Below are positions 25,842-36,654 of a DNA stretch of 64,000 nucleotides, in pieces (the stretch's first letter is position 1; each line of letters opens with the position of its first letter). Both the position numbers and the translations under genes were made by a program. A model generated the notes under the pieces. That model was not told the DNA's origin. It ran no database searches and saw nothing but the letters and a program-made list of their open reading frames with translations. This stretch comes from GCA-003244245 sp050699435 (GTDB lineage Bacteria > Actinomycetota > Actinomycetes > Mycobacteriales > Pseudonocardiaceae): assembly GCA_050699435.1 (NCBI GenBank), contig JBOHGM010000005.1, positions 1 to 64,000 on the forward strand. Reading direction: 5' to 3'.

Positions 25842-26651
25842 ATGATCAGTCAGCCATCGGCGCATCGAGCCCGGACATCCGGCATGAGGGCGCAGCCGGT
25901 GCCGCTGCGGCGGCTGCTGCCCGAACCCGGCATCGTCACCGCCGTCGAGGCCCTGGACGGTCTCGCGTTCGCCGATCTCGCCCCCGCAGACCGGCCGTAT
26001 GTAGTGCTCAACATGGTGGCCACCGCGGACGGCGCCGCCACCGTGGCCCAGCGCACCGCCCCGATCAGCAACGCGGCCGATCGGCAGCTGTTTCACGAGC
26101 TGCGGGCGCAGGTGGATGCGGTCTTGGTCGGGGCGGGCACGGTACGCACCGAATGCTACGGGCGCCTCGTGCGCGACCCGCAGCGCCGCGAGCGCCGTGT
26201 CGCCCGCGGACTGGCGTCCGACCCGCTGGCCGTCATCGTCAGCAACTCCCTGCGCCTGCCCGCTGACCTGCCGCTGCTGGCCGATCCGCACTCCCGGGTG
26301 GTCGTGATCACCGCCAACGACGCCGAACTGCCGGGGTGCGCGGCCGAGGTGAGCTATCTGCGATCGTCCCCGGGCCACGAGCTGGACCTCGCTGCGATGC
26401 TCGCCCGGCTGCGAACCGAGTACGGCGTCCGCTCGGTGCTGTGTGAGGGCGGGCCCATCCTCAACGCCTCGTTGCTGCCCGCCGGTGTGATCGATGAGCT
26501 GTTCCTGACCATCGCGCCTACGCTGGCAGGCAGCGCCGGGGCGCGCACCATCGTCGACCGCGCGCCGCTGCCGGAGCCGATCGGTCTCGGCCTCGTGTGG
26601 CTGCTGGAGTCCGAGGGTCAGCTGTTCGCCCGCTACGCGCTGCGCCGGTGA
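25842..26651 (+). CDS. Pyrimidine reductase family protein (RibD C-terminal fold)
   Basis: 269 residues. PYVVLNMVATADGAATVAQR, AQVDAVLVGAGTVRTECYGR and VRSVLCEGGPILNASLLPAG are the NADPH-binding landmarks of the RibD reductase/dihydrofolate-reductase-like fold. In riboflavin synthesis this fold reduces a ribosylamino-pyrimidine; the stand-alone actinomycete copy beside citA has no proven substrate. ATG at 25842 is two bases after the vapC stop and has GAGGA upstream; ATG at 25884 would also fit. Converges with citA. Confidence 0.8.
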   Translation: MISQPSAHRARTSGMRAQPVPLRRLLPEPGIVTAVEALDGLAFADLAPADRPYVVLNMVATADGAATVAQRTAPISNAADRQLFHELRAQVDAVLVGAGTVRTECYGRLVRDPQRRERRVARGLASDPLAVIVSNSLRLPADLPLLADPHSRVVVITANDAELPGCAAEVSYLRSSPGHELDLAAMLARLRTEYGVRSVLCEGGPILNASLLPAGVIDELFLTIAPTLAGSAGARTIVDRAPLPEPIGLGLVWLLESEGQLFARYALRR

Positions 26652-26655
26652 ACGT

Positions 26656-27813
26656 TCAGCGGTGCGCGATCTCGTCCCAGCCTTCGACGTCCTGGGGGCG
26701 TCGGGGATCTGGCCCGACGTACTGCGCCGCTGGGCGGACCAGCCGGCCGGTGCGTTTCTGCTCCATGATGTGCGCGCACCAGCCCGCGGTGCGGGCGCAG
26801 GTGAACATCGCGGGCATCATGTGCGGCGGGACCTGCGCGAAGTCGAGGATCACCGCGGCCCAGAACTCGACATTGGTCTCGATCGCCCGGTCCGGCCGCC
26901 GCTCCCTCAGCTCGGCCAGCGCGGCCTGCTCCAGGGCCGCGGCGACCTCGTAGCGTGGCGCGCCGAGCTCCTGGCAGGTCCGGCGCAGCACCCGGGCCCG
27001 CGGGTCCTCGACCCGGTACACCCGGTGGCCGAAGCCCATCAGGCGCTCGTGGCGGTCCAGCACCCTGCGCACCACCGAGACCGCATCCCCGGTGCGCTCC
27101 GCCTCATCGAGCATCGGCAGCACGCGAGCCGGGGCGCCGCCGTGCAGCGGGCCGGACATCGCTCCGATCGCACCGGACAGGCACGCGGCGACGTCGGCCC
27201 CGGTGGAGGCGATCACGCGGGCGGTGAACGTGGAAGCGTTGATCCCGTGCTCGGCGGCGGACACCCAGTAGGCGTCCACGGCCTTGACGTGCGCCGGGTC
27301 CGGCTCGCCCCGCCAGCGCGTCATGAACCGTTCGGTGATCGTCCGGCACTGGTCGATCCGGTGCTGTGGGACGGCAGGCTGGTGGATACCGCGGGCCGAC
27401 TGTGCCACGTAGGACAGCGCCATCACCGACGCCCTGGCCAGCTCCGCCCGCGCCTCGGCGTCGGTGCTGTCCAGCAGTGGGCGGTAACCCCAGATCGGGG
27501 CCAGCATCGCCAGCGCGGCCTGCACGTCGACCCGGACGTCACCGGTGTGTACCGGTAACGGGAACGGCTCGGCCGGGGGCAAGCCGTGCCCGAAGCGGCC
27601 GTCGGTGAGCAGGGCCCACACGTCGCCGAAGGTCACATGCCCGACGAGGTCCTCGATGTCCACGCCGCGATAGCGCAGCGATCCGCCGGCCCGGTCCGGC
27701 TCGGCGATCTCGGTGTGGAAGGCGACCACGCCCTCCAGCCCCGGCTTGAACCCGCCAGCGGGGTCCGCCACCAGCCCTGCAGGGTCCGCCACCAGAGTGT
27801 TTGACGCTGTCAC
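26656..27813 (-). CDS. citA: Citrate synthase 2
   Basis: 385 residues, the shorter citrate synthase type: GLEGVVAFHTEIAEPD at the start, LRYRGVDIEDL, then catalytic histidines in SGPLHGGAPARV and LMGFGHRVYR, and the catalytic aspartate region in NVEFWAAVILDF. It condenses acetyl-CoA or propionyl-CoA with oxaloacetate; the second enzyme, GltA, lies 2.5 kb away on the other strand. GTG at 27813 has GGAGG upstream. A short repeat (LVADPAG twice) near the N-terminus comes from a duplicated 18-base stretch. Confidence 0.93.
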   Translation of the reverse strand: MTASNTLVADPAGLVADPAGGFKPGLEGVVAFHTEIAEPDRAGGSLRYRGVDIEDLVGHVTFGDVWALLTDGRFGHGLPPAEPFPLPVHTGDVRVDVQAALAMLAPIWGYRPLLDSTDAEARAELARASVMALSYVAQSARGIHQPAVPQHRIDQCRTITERFMTRWRGEPDPAHVKAVDAYWVSAAEHGINASTFTARVIASTGADVAACLSGAIGAMSGPLHGGAPARVLPMLDEAERTGDAVSVVRRVLDRHERLMGFGHRVYRVEDPRARVLRRTCQELGAPRYEVAAALEQAALAELRERRPDRAIETNVEFWAAVILDFAQVPPHMMPAMFTCARTAGWCAHIMEQKRTGRLVRPAAQYVGPDPRRPQDVEGWDEIAHR

Positions 27814-28057
27814 GCCCGTCCTCCTTGCACGCCTCAGCCCCCGACTGGCACGCGCGGTCGGCCGAAGGGCAGGCGTTCGGGGCGCGCGCCACGATGCGGC
27901 GCCGCGCGGGCTGGATAACAGTGCACCCGGTCGTTACATCAAGGCAACGTCGGGGGTGGTGGCTTGCGTCACCGAACACTGTTGCAGGGGTGTGGCGGGA
28001 GCGGCGAGGACGTAGTTTCGGAGGAAATTGGATCCCTTGGAACCCGGAGCGTGCGAA

Positions 28058-28732
28058 GTGGCGGTTAGTCGAGTGGAACGGGAGCGGGTTATCGATCTGC
28101 CTACCATGCGGGTCGGTTACACCGCCGGAGAGCTGGATACCGACGACCTGGCCCCCACCTGGTACGAGCAGTTGGCGAACTGGATGGACGACGCGATGGC
28201 CGCCGGCCTGGCCGAACCCAACGCGATGGTGCTGGCCACCGCCGACGCCGAAGGGCTGCCCAGCTCGCGGACCGTGCTCGCCAAGGCACTCGACCCGCGT
28301 GGGGTGGTGTTCTTCACCAACTTCACCTCCCGCAAGATGCACGACCTCAACGCCACCCGGTTCGCCGCGGCGACGTTCCCGTGGTTGGCCCAGTACCGCC
28401 AGGTGCATCTACGGGGCCCGATCGAAGTGATCAGGTCCGCGGAGAGCGCAGCGTACTGGGAGACCCGGCCGCGTGGCGCGCAGCTCGGGGCATGGGCCTC
28501 GGCGCAGTCGGCTGTGGTGCAGGACCGGCGCGCGGTCGACGTCGCCCTGGAGCAGGTGGCCCGGCGCTTCGCCGACACTGAGCGGGTGCCGTTGCCGCCG
28601 CATTGGGGCGGGGTGCGGATCCAGCCGGTGAGCGTGGAGTTCTGGCAGGGCAGGCCGAACCGGATGCACGACCGGCTCCGCTACCGCAGTGGTGACGACG
28701 GCGAGTGGACGGTGCAGCGGCTGGCCCCGTGA
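28058..28732 (+). CDS. pdxH: Pyridoxamine 5'-phosphate oxidase
   Basis: 224 residues. FMN- and PLP-binding segments are clear: MVLATADAEGLPSSRTVLAK, VVFFTNFTSRKMHDL, QYRQVHLRGPIEVI, YWETRPRGAQLGAWAS, and the conserved C-terminus EFWQGRPNRMHDRLRYR. It oxidises PNP and PMP to pyridoxal phosphate. The start is uncertain: GTG at 28058 has GGAG at normal distance and is used here; a TTG at 28028 and a GTG at 28073 share the frame. Divergent from citA, the usual actinomycete order. Confidence 0.92.
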   Translation: MAVSRVERERVIDLPTMRVGYTAGELDTDDLAPTWYEQLANWMDDAMAAGLAEPNAMVLATADAEGLPSSRTVLAKALDPRGVVFFTNFTSRKMHDLNATRFAAATFPWLAQYRQVHLRGPIEVIRSAESAAYWETRPRGAQLGAWASAQSAVVQDRRAVDVALEQVARRFADTERVPLPPHWGGVRIQPVSVEFWQGRPNRMHDRLRYRSGDDGEWTVQRLAP

Positions 28733-28750
28733 TCGGCGTGGCGGGCTACC

Positions 28751-28810
28751 CCCGGGCGTGACGGCCCTGGGCGTGACGGCCCCGGGCGTGACTGCCCCGG
28801 GCGTGACTGA
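28751..28810. repeat. Four 15-bp tandem repeats
   Basis: CCCGGGCGTGACGGC at 28751-28765 is followed by three more copies that differ at one to three positions, ending at 28810. It lies between pdxH and the permease gene. Confidence 0.9.
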
Positions 28811-28862
28811 AGGGTGCCGGAGGGGCCAGACTGCACGGCCATGAGTGAGGCGACGGCGGGGC

Positions 28863-30239
28863 ATGGGTGAGGTGACGGCGGGGGCGAGCGCACCGGGCAG
28901 TGAGGTTCCCACCGAGCTCAGGCGGGTGATCGGGCCGAAGCTGTTGTTCTTCTTCGTGATCGGCGACATCCTGGGCACCGGGATCTACGCGCTGACCGGC
29001 TCCGTCGCGGGGGAGATCGGCGGCGCGCTGTGGGTGCCGTTCGCGGGTGCCTTCCTGGTCGCATTCCTCACCGCGTTCAGCTACCTGGAGCTGGTCGGCA
29101 AGTACCCCCGGGCGGCCGGGGCCGCGCTCTACACCAACCGGGCGTTCGGATCGGCATTCCTGACCTTCATCGTGGCCTTCGCCGTGATGAGCTCGGGCAT
29201 CACCAGCGCATCCTCGGCGGCGGTGGCGTTCGGCAGGACCTACCTCAAGGAGTTCGTCACGCTGCCCGTCTGGGCGGTCGCGATCACCTTCATCGTGCTG
29301 CTCGCCCTGGTCAACTTCCGCGGCGTCGGCGAGTCGGTCAAGGCCAACGTGGTGCTGACCTGCATCGAGCTGTCCGGGCTGCTCATCATCATCGCGATCG
29401 GCGTCGCCGCGGTCAGCTCCGGGCAGGGCGAGCCGAGCCGGCTCACCCAGATCGACACCACCGAGTCCGGGGTGCTGCTGGCGATCACCTCGGCCACCGC
29501 GCTGGCCTTCTTCGCGATGGTCGGCTTCGAGGACTCGGTGAACATGGCCGAGGAGGTCAAGAACCCAGCCAAGATCTTCCCGCCCGCGATGCTGTTCGGC
29601 ATGGCCGCCGCCGGGCTGATCTACGTGCTGGTCGCGCTCACCTCGTCGTTGCTGGTGCCCGCCGAGCGGCTGGGCACTCTGGAGAGCGGCGCACTGCTGG
29701 AGGTCGTCAAGATCGGTGCACCCGGCTTTCCGCTGGGACTGTTCGCCGTCATCGGGCTCTTCGCGGTGATCAACTCGGCACTGATCAACATGCTGATGGC
29801 CAGCAGATTGGTCTACGGCATGGCCGGCGAGCGGATCATCCCCCGGCTGCTGGGCTCGGTGCACCCCACCCGGCGCACCCCGTGGGTGTCGATCCTGTTC
29901 ACCAGCGCGATCGCGGTGGTGCTGGTCAGCTTCGTCCCGCTGACCGACCTGGCGGGTACCACCGCGCTGCTGCTGCTCGCGGTCTTCACCCTGGTCAACG
30001 TCGCCTGCCTGGTGCTGCGCAGGGATACCGTCGGGCACGCGCACTTCCGCGCTCCGACCTGGGCGCCGTGGCTCGGGGCGCTGCTGTGCGGATATCTGGC
30101 CACTCCGCTGTCCGGCCGCGACCCCGAGCATTATCTGCTCGCGGGCGTGCTGCTGGCGGTCGGGATCGGGTTGTGGCTGGTCAACCGGCTGGTCGTGGGC
30201 CGGGTCGAGTTCGACCCGGCGAAGCTGTCTCGCGACTAA
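28863..30239 (+). CDS. APC-superfamily amino acid permease
   Basis: 458 residues with twelve hydrophobic helices. IGPKLLFFFVIGDILGTGIY is the first helix with the G-x-G-x-G type substrate-binding break; GFEDSVNMAEEVKNPAKIFP is the conserved loop after helix 6. It probably imports an amino acid by proton symport. Start assigned at ATG 28863. About 22 bases upstream is a near copy of this start region (ATGAGTGAGGCGACGGCGGG) in another frame, so the start region was duplicated. Confidence 0.82.
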   Translation: MGEVTAGASAPGSEVPTELRRVIGPKLLFFFVIGDILGTGIYALTGSVAGEIGGALWVPFAGAFLVAFLTAFSYLELVGKYPRAAGAALYTNRAFGSAFLTFIVAFAVMSSGITSASSAAVAFGRTYLKEFVTLPVWAVAITFIVLLALVNFRGVGESVKANVVLTCIELSGLLIIIAIGVAAVSSGQGEPSRLTQIDTTESGVLLAITSATALAFFAMVGFEDSVNMAEEVKNPAKIFPPAMLFGMAAAGLIYVLVALTSSLLVPAERLGTLESGALLEVVKIGAPGFPLGLFAVIGLFAVINSALINMLMASRLVYGMAGERIIPRLLGSVHPTRRTPWVSILFTSAIAVVLVSFVPLTDLAGTTALLLLAVFTLVNVACLVLRRDTVGHAHFRAPTWAPWLGALLCGYLATPLSGRDPEHYLLAGVLLAVGIGLWLVNRLVVGRVEFDPAKLSRD

Positions 30240-30280
30240 CCTGTGTGGTATGCGCTGTCCGAGCAACGAGAGGGACCGCA

Positions 30281-31630
<1,350 letters not shown>

Positions 31631-31937
31631 CCCTCCGGCGGGTCACCAGAGGAAGTGCCCGCCAGCGCCTCCTGTCGCTTGCCGGCGCGCTGGAGACCCC
31701 GGCGTGGTGGCGACCACGCCGAGCTGGCCCGGATGGCCCTCAGGTCGCCAGCCTGTCGCCCTCGCTGGTAGGCGGCACCGGCCGCGAGCGCAATCGAATC
31801 GTAATCAACCCTGGCGAACCTACCGGCTGGCGAAACGTCTCCTCCCTGAGTACCGATGATGTTACTAATGGTCCTCGCAGGCCAGGGGGCATCACCCAGG
31901 TACGCGGTCTGGGGCGGGCGGCAAGGAGGGCCGGGTC
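31631..31937 (+). other. Intergenic region with hairpin, no gene
   Basis: After gltA there is a 9-bp perfect stem (CGGCGTGGT 31700-31708 with its complement 31713-31721), possibly a terminator lacking the T run. AT-rich patches at 31795-31875 probably hold the promoter of the next gene; no element is certain. No coding sequence recognised. Confidence 0.4.
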
Positions 31938-34751
31938 ATGGGTCGCAAGGTATGGGGTGTCGCGCTCGCGCTACTGACCATGGCCGGGGTGACCGTTGCG
32001 GTGCTCGCCCCCGGTGCGCCGGTGGCGCAGGCCGCGCCCATCGGATTGCCTGCCGGGTTCGCGCTGACCAGCCAGCCCAGCGGGCAGGCCGGCCGGGACC
32101 TGACGGACTTCGCCTACCTGCCGGACGGCAGCATGATCACCACCGGCAAGAGCGGCAAGGTGGCCTGGGTCTCCGCCGACAGTGCCCGGATCCGCACCCT
32201 GGCGACCCTTCCGGTCACCACCACTCAGGACCTGGGCCTGGTGGGGGTGGCGGTGGCTGCCGACTACAGCACCAGCAGGCAGATCTATCTGGCCCGCACC
32301 ATGCCGGGCCCCACGAACAACTGGCCGATGCGGCTGTCCCGGTTCACGGTCACCGGCACGCCGGAGCCCACCGGCCTCACCGGTGAGGTGACCCTGCTGC
32401 AGACCCCGGCCACCTCCGACGTGCACGCGCTCACCGGGCTCGAGCCGGCCGCGGACGGCACGCTGTGGGTGTCGGTGGGCGATGCGGCGGACTTTCGCCG
32501 CGTCGACCCCAACGCGCTGCGCGCGCTGGACGTCAACGACCCGCGGGGAAAGGTGCTGCACATCAGGGGCAGCGACGGGACGGGCGTGCCGGGCAACCCG
32601 TTCTTTGACGCCGCCGACCCGGGTGCGGCTCGCAGCAAGGTCTACGCGATGGGCTTCCGCAGCCCGTTGCGGCTCAGCATCCACCCGGCCAGCGGCGCGC
32701 CGGTGCTCGGCGACGTCGGCTGGAATACCTTCGAGGAGGTCAACCTGATCCGGCCCGGCGCGAGCTACGGCTGGCCGTGCTTCGAGGCGAACATCGCGAC
32801 CCCGGGCTACCGCGAGCTGGCCGGCTGCGCAGGCAAGACCAACACCGTGCCGGTGCACTTCTACGGTCGCGCAAGCGGCAACGGGTCCAGCGTCACCGGC
32901 GGCACGACCTACACCGGCAGCCTGTACCCGGCGGCCTACCGCGGCGCCTACTTCTTCGGCGACTACAGCTCACGCCGGGTCTTCACCATGCAGATCGGAG
33001 CGGACGGCCGGGTGATCCGGGGCCCCGAGCCAGCCGGCTTCGCCCAGGGCATGGGCGGCCCGGTCAGCTTCGACACCGGCCCCAACGGTGACATCGTCTA
33101 CGCCGACATCTACGACGGCACCATCAAGCGCCTCAGTTACACCAGCGGCAACCGGCCGCCGACGGCGGTGGCCACCACCAGCACGAACCCCGCGACCCGG
33201 ACGGTGACCTTCGACGGGTCGGGGTCCTACGACCTCGACGGCGACCCGCTGACCTACCGCTGGATCTTCGGGGACGGCGCCACCGGCACCGGCGCGCGGG
33301 TCACCCACACCTACCCGGCAGACACCGGATCAGTGAACGCCACGCTCACCGTCACCGACCCGCTGGGCAGAACCGGCAGCACCTCGTTCACGGTGGCGCC
33401 GAGCAACAACGCCCCGCAGCTCACGCTGACCGCCCCGGCACCGGGCACGAGGTTCGCGGTCGGCGACGCGGTGAACGCCAGCGCCAGCGCCAGCGACGTC
33501 GAGGACGGCCCGGGCCTGCCGGTGCGCTGGACGACGGTGGCGGTGCACTGCCGAGGGGAGGTCTGCCACGACCACCCGGGCGAGCAGTTCACCGGCGACA
33601 CCTACTCGCGCACCTTCGACGACCATGGCGACGACACCGAGCAGCGGGTCACCGCTACGACCACCGACTCCGCCGGGGTGTCCACCAGCAGGACCTTCGT
33701 CGCCGAGCCCGACCTGCGCACCTTCACCGTGGTCAGCTCGGTGCCGGTGACGGCGACGATCAACGGGGTGGACCGCAATGCCGCCGAGGTCACGGCCAGG
33801 GCCCGGGTGTCGGTGTCGGTGCCTGCCACCGCGGCGGACGGGGTGTCGACCTTCGGCTCCTGGTCCGACGGTGGGGCGCGGGCCCACGACGTCGTCGTCG
33901 GGACCAGCAACATCACGCTGACCGCCAGCTACATCACGCCGATCGAGGCGCGCTACAACTCCGACGCCGCGCTGCGCGCCGCCGTCGGCGCCCCCACCGC
34001 GCCCGAGACCGGGGACGCCGGGGTGCGCTGGCGGGACTACGCCAACGGGCGGATCTACTGGTCGCCGTCGACCGGGGTGCACGCGGTGATCGGGGTGATC
34101 CGGACGAAGTTCATGGCGCTGGGCGCACACGCCGGGATGGGCCTGCCGCTGACCGACGAGCGGGCCGCACCGGACGGCGTCGGCAGGTACAACCACTTCG
34201 CCAGCGGCAAGTCGATCTACTACACACCTGCCACCGGTGCGCAGCAGGTGGGCGGCCGGATCTTCTACCGGTGGAGCACGCTGGGCTACGAGGCAGGTTT
34301 CCTGCGCTACCCGATCACCGACGAACGAGCGACCCCCGACGCCGTCGGCCGGTACAACCACTTCCAGGGCGGCTCGATCTTCTGGTCACCGGCCACCGAC
34401 GCCTGGGAGGTGCACGGCGGCATCCGGGCCCGCTGGGCGCAGACCGGCTGGGAGCGCGGGCCGCTGGGGTACCCCACCACCAACGAGACCCGGACCCCCG
34501 ACGGCGTCGGCGTGTTCAACCACTTCGCGGGCAGCTCCGGCAGCTCGATCTACTGGACTCCGCGCACCGGAGCCCAGCCGGTGCTCGGCGCCATCCGGGC
34601 CCGTTGGGTGGCGCTGGGCTGGGAACGGTCCTACCTCGGCTACCCGACCAGCGGTGAGTTCGCGATCCCCGGTGGACGGCGGTCGGACTTCGAGCGCGGC
34701 TTCATCACCTGGAACGCCGCGAACGGCCAGGTGATCGACCGCCGCTACTAG
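31938..34751 (+). CDS. Secreted PQQ-type sugar dehydrogenase with PKD and LGFP repeats
   Basis: 937 residues. A Sec signal peptide (MGRKVWGVALALLTMAGVTV, cleavage after AQA near residue 33) precedes a glucose/sorbosone dehydrogenase beta-propeller (residues about 38-400: FAYLPDGSMITTGKSGKVAW, DLGLVGVAVAADYS, GNPFFDAADPGAARSKVYAM, FGDYSSRRVFTM). A PKD domain follows (PPTAVATTSTNP, YDLDGDPLTYRWIFGDG), then a linker region. At the end lie four or five LGFP repeats (MGLPLTDERAAPDGVGRYNH, LRYPITDERATPDAVGRYNH, LGYPTTNETRTPDGVGVFNH). LGFP repeats tether proteins to arabinogalactan in mycolata-related walls. It probably oxidises a sugar at the cell surface. Confidence 0.85.
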   Translation: MGRKVWGVALALLTMAGVTVAVLAPGAPVAQAAPIGLPAGFALTSQPSGQAGRDLTDFAYLPDGSMITTGKSGKVAWVSADSARIRTLATLPVTTTQDLGLVGVAVAADYSTSRQIYLARTMPGPTNNWPMRLSRFTVTGTPEPTGLTGEVTLLQTPATSDVHALTGLEPAADGTLWVSVGDAADFRRVDPNALRALDVNDPRGKVLHIRGSDGTGVPGNPFFDAADPGAARSKVYAMGFRSPLRLSIHPASGAPVLGDVGWNTFEEVNLIRPGASYGWPCFEANIATPGYRELAGCAGKTNTVPVHFYGRASGNGSSVTGGTTYTGSLYPAAYRGAYFFGDYSSRRVFTMQIGADGRVIRGPEPAGFAQGMGGPVSFDTGPNGDIVYADIYDGTIKRLSYTSGNRPPTAVATTSTNPATRTVTFDGSGSYDLDGDPLTYRWIFGDGATGTGARVTHTYPADTGSVNATLTVTDPLGRTGSTSFTVAPSNNAPQLTLTAPAPGTRFAVGDAVNASASASDVEDGPGLPVRWTTVAVHCRGEVCHDHPGEQFTGDTYSRTFDDHGDDTEQRVTATTTDSAGVSTSRTFVAEPDLRTFTVVSSVPVTATINGVDRNAAEVTARARVSVSVPATAADGVSTFGSWSDGGARAHDVVVGTSNITLTASYITPIEARYNSDAALRAAVGAPTAPETGDAGVRWRDYANGRIYWSPSTGVHAVIGVIRTKFMALGAHAGMGLPLTDERAAPDGVGRYNHFASGKSIYYTPATGAQQVGGRIFYRWSTLGYEAGFLRYPITDERATPDAVGRYNHFQGGSIFWSPATDAWEVHGGIRARWAQTGWERGPLGYPTTNETRTPDGVGVFNHFAGSSGSSIYWTPRTGAQPVLGAIRARWVALGWERSYLGYPTSGEFAIPGGRRSDFERGFITWNAANGQVIDRRY

Positions 34752-35242
34752 CCCCTGCGCCAGCGTGACGATGCCTTCCGGCCAAGGCGAACGCGATGTC
34801 CGGCGACCTTCAGGCCGTCGTCCGGCGGATCGGGAAGTCCGGCGAGCAGGGACCTGGCCTGCTCAACGTCGGTCACGCTGGCGCGCAGCGCGGCCCCGAG
34901 GGTGCCTTCGTCGTCGAGCAATGCCGCCATCAGCACGCCGAGCGTCACCTGCGGAAGATCGAAGCGGACCCGCAGCTCGGTGGCTCGGTGCAGCACGGCG
35001 CGGGCCGGTGCCGTGTAGGGAATGGGGCCGCGAACGTCCACGCGGCCTGCCACACCGTCGTCGTCCTCAATGCTGGCGTCGGGGTCCGCGCCGAGTGTGC
35101 GCATCGCGTTGGCTACCGTGCCCCACCGCGCAGCGGCTCGCAGCAGATCTGAGGCGCCGAGCTTCGCACCACCGCGCTGCCGCGCCTCCTGCTGTGCCGC
35201 GAGTACGGCTGCGAGAGCGGGCTTGCTGAACGTGTCGAACAC
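34748..35242 (-). CDS. Clp N-terminal-domain protein
   Basis: 164 residues. VFDTFSKPALAAVLAAQQEA and LGASDLLRAAARWGTVANAM, then LHRATELRVRFDLPQVTLGV and LMAALLDDEGTLGAALRASV, form the two Clp-N helical repeats seen at the N-terminus of ClpA/ClpC. There is no ATPase domain, so it is a stand-alone adaptor-like protein, common in actinomycetes. GTG at 35242 was chosen because GGGAGG lies five bases upstream. It overlaps the end of the LGFP gene by four bases, tail to tail. Confidence 0.75.
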   Translation of the reverse strand: MFDTFSKPALAAVLAAQQEARQRGGAKLGASDLLRAAARWGTVANAMRTLGADPDASIEDDDGVAGRVDVRGPIPYTAPARAVLHRATELRVRFDLPQVTLGVLMAALLDDEGTLGAALRASVTDVEQARSLLAGLPDPPDDGLKVAGHRVRLGRKASSRWRRG

Positions 35243-35270
35243 GATGACCTCCCGGCTGTCCCTCATGACG

Positions 35271-36048
35271 TCACAATGGCGAACGGATGAGCTCGGCCCC
35301 ACGAGGCGCGGCGGCAGCACCAACGGCCGCAGCTGTCAGCAAAGTGGCGACTGCCATGATGACCACGGCAGTGCCGGGAATGGTGAGTTCCACATCGACC
35401 GATCTGAGGAAGAGGGCGCCTGCGACTACACCTGGTGGCACTCCGACAACACAGGCCAACGCAGCAATCGAGTCGCCGTGCGCGGTACCGGCAGCCAGCC
35501 GCCAGCGGCGGCGGGCCCCGATGACGGTGAGCCGGGACAGCTCGGGCCGAGATTCCGTGCCCCACAGTGCGACGCCACTCCCGATCACCGTGCTGCCTAC
35601 CACCACGGTGCCGATCAGCAGGGTCGTCGTGATCGTCTGCAGTACGTCGAGGCCAGTTGGTCCCTCCGCGATCACGACTTCGGCCGCGGCCTGCTGTCGT
35701 ATGGGCAGTGCCCGCAGCACCTCATCGACGCTCAGTGCTGGCGGGTTCGATCGCGACTCCGGCACCAGGAGAGTGTGCGCGAACTTCCCACCTCGATCCA
35801 TGCCGAGGTGCTCGGCGGTGTCCGGACTGACGAAGGCCACCGGTAGCTCACTGTACTGCGGCATAGCTGCGACCTGCACGGCGGGAAGCTCGGCTACCGC
35901 TACCAGCGCACCCGGGTGGTCTCCAGCGGACCGGCGGGGCAGCCGCACCATGTCCAGGGTGCCGCCGTCCGTGACGCCATCGCTGACCACGATGGCGCCA
36001 CCGGCGTTGAGTACGGCTACCGCTCGGTCGTCCAGCGCCCTACCCAGC
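35271..36048 (-). pseudogene. 5'-truncated FtsX-like permease
   Basis: About 258 codons are open, beginning mid-protein as LLGRALDDRAVAVLNAGGAI and VVSDGVTDGGTLDMVRLPRR, with three C-terminal hydrophobic helices (TTTLLIGTVVVGSTVIGSGV, SIAALACVVGVPPGVVAGAL, VVIMAVATLLTAAAVGAAAA) and the ESRPELSRLTVIGARRRWRL loop typical of FtsX/MacB permeases ahead of their last helices. The N-terminal helix, most of the periplasmic domain and the partner ATPase are absent. It abuts and overlaps the end of the metallo-hydrolase gene, suggesting a deletion junction near 36048. Confidence 0.65.
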
Positions 36049-36639
36049 AGCCTCGGCTCCGATGCTGGTGGAGTCTCCGTGGCCGGGCCGTACCTCGGTG
36101 TCGTCCGGAAGTGGCAGCAGTCTGGTCCGGATCGAGATGATGATCTGGTCGTAGTCCGAGTAGGACCTGCCGGTGGCGCCGGGGCCGCCCTGGAACAGGG
36201 TGTCCCCGCTGAACAGCACGTCCAGGTCGGGGGCGTACAGGCAGCACGAGCCGGGCGAATGCCCGGGGGTGTGCAGCACCTGCAGCGCGGTGCCCGCGAC
36301 GCGGAGCACGTCGCCGTCAGCGAGTTCGGTGTCCGGCGGCGGGGTGTCCGGATGCGCGAGCCGCCACAGCACGTGCTCCTCGGGGTGCAGCAGCACGGGC
36401 GCCCCGCCCAGCAGGCCCGACAGCGCGGGCGCCGCGTTCACGTGGTCGTTGTGCGCGTGGGTGGACACGATGCCCACCACCCGCCGCTCACCGACCGCAG
36501 TGGCGATCGCGTCCGCGTCATGGGCGGCGTCGATGACGATGACCTCGCGGTCGTCACCGATCAGCCAGACGTTGTTGTCCACCTCCCACGTCCCGCCGTC
36601 CAGGCTGAACGTGCCCGAGGTGACCACCCGCTCGATCAC
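36040..36639 (-). CDS. MBL-fold metallo-hydrolase of the mscR operon
   Basis: 199 residues. Metal ligands are in HAHNDHV (THAHNDHVNAAP), HTPGHSPGSCCLY, SGDTLFQGGPGATGRS and PGHGDST. In actinomycetes a protein like this follows S-(hydroxymethyl)mycothiol dehydrogenase and is thought to hydrolyse the S-formylmycothiol product or a related thioester; the role is inferred from context. GTG at 36639 lies 15 bases after the dehydrogenase stop. Confidence 0.87.
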   Translation of the reverse strand: MIERVVTSGTFSLDGGTWEVDNNVWLIGDDREVIVIDAAHDADAIATAVGERRVVGIVSTHAHNDHVNAAPALSGLLGGAPVLLHPEEHVLWRLAHPDTPPPDTELADGDVLRVAGTALQVLHTPGHSPGSCCLYAPDLDVLFSGDTLFQGGPGATGRSYSDYDQIIISIRTRLLPLPDDTEVRPGHGDSTSIGAEAAG

Positions 36640-36654
36640 ACTGCGCTCCCTGCG

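Noticed and set aside
29030..30280. N-terminal extension of the gltA frame
   Set aside because: The frame is open through the permease gene but only the part from ATG 30281, with a ribosome binding site, resembles citrate synthase.
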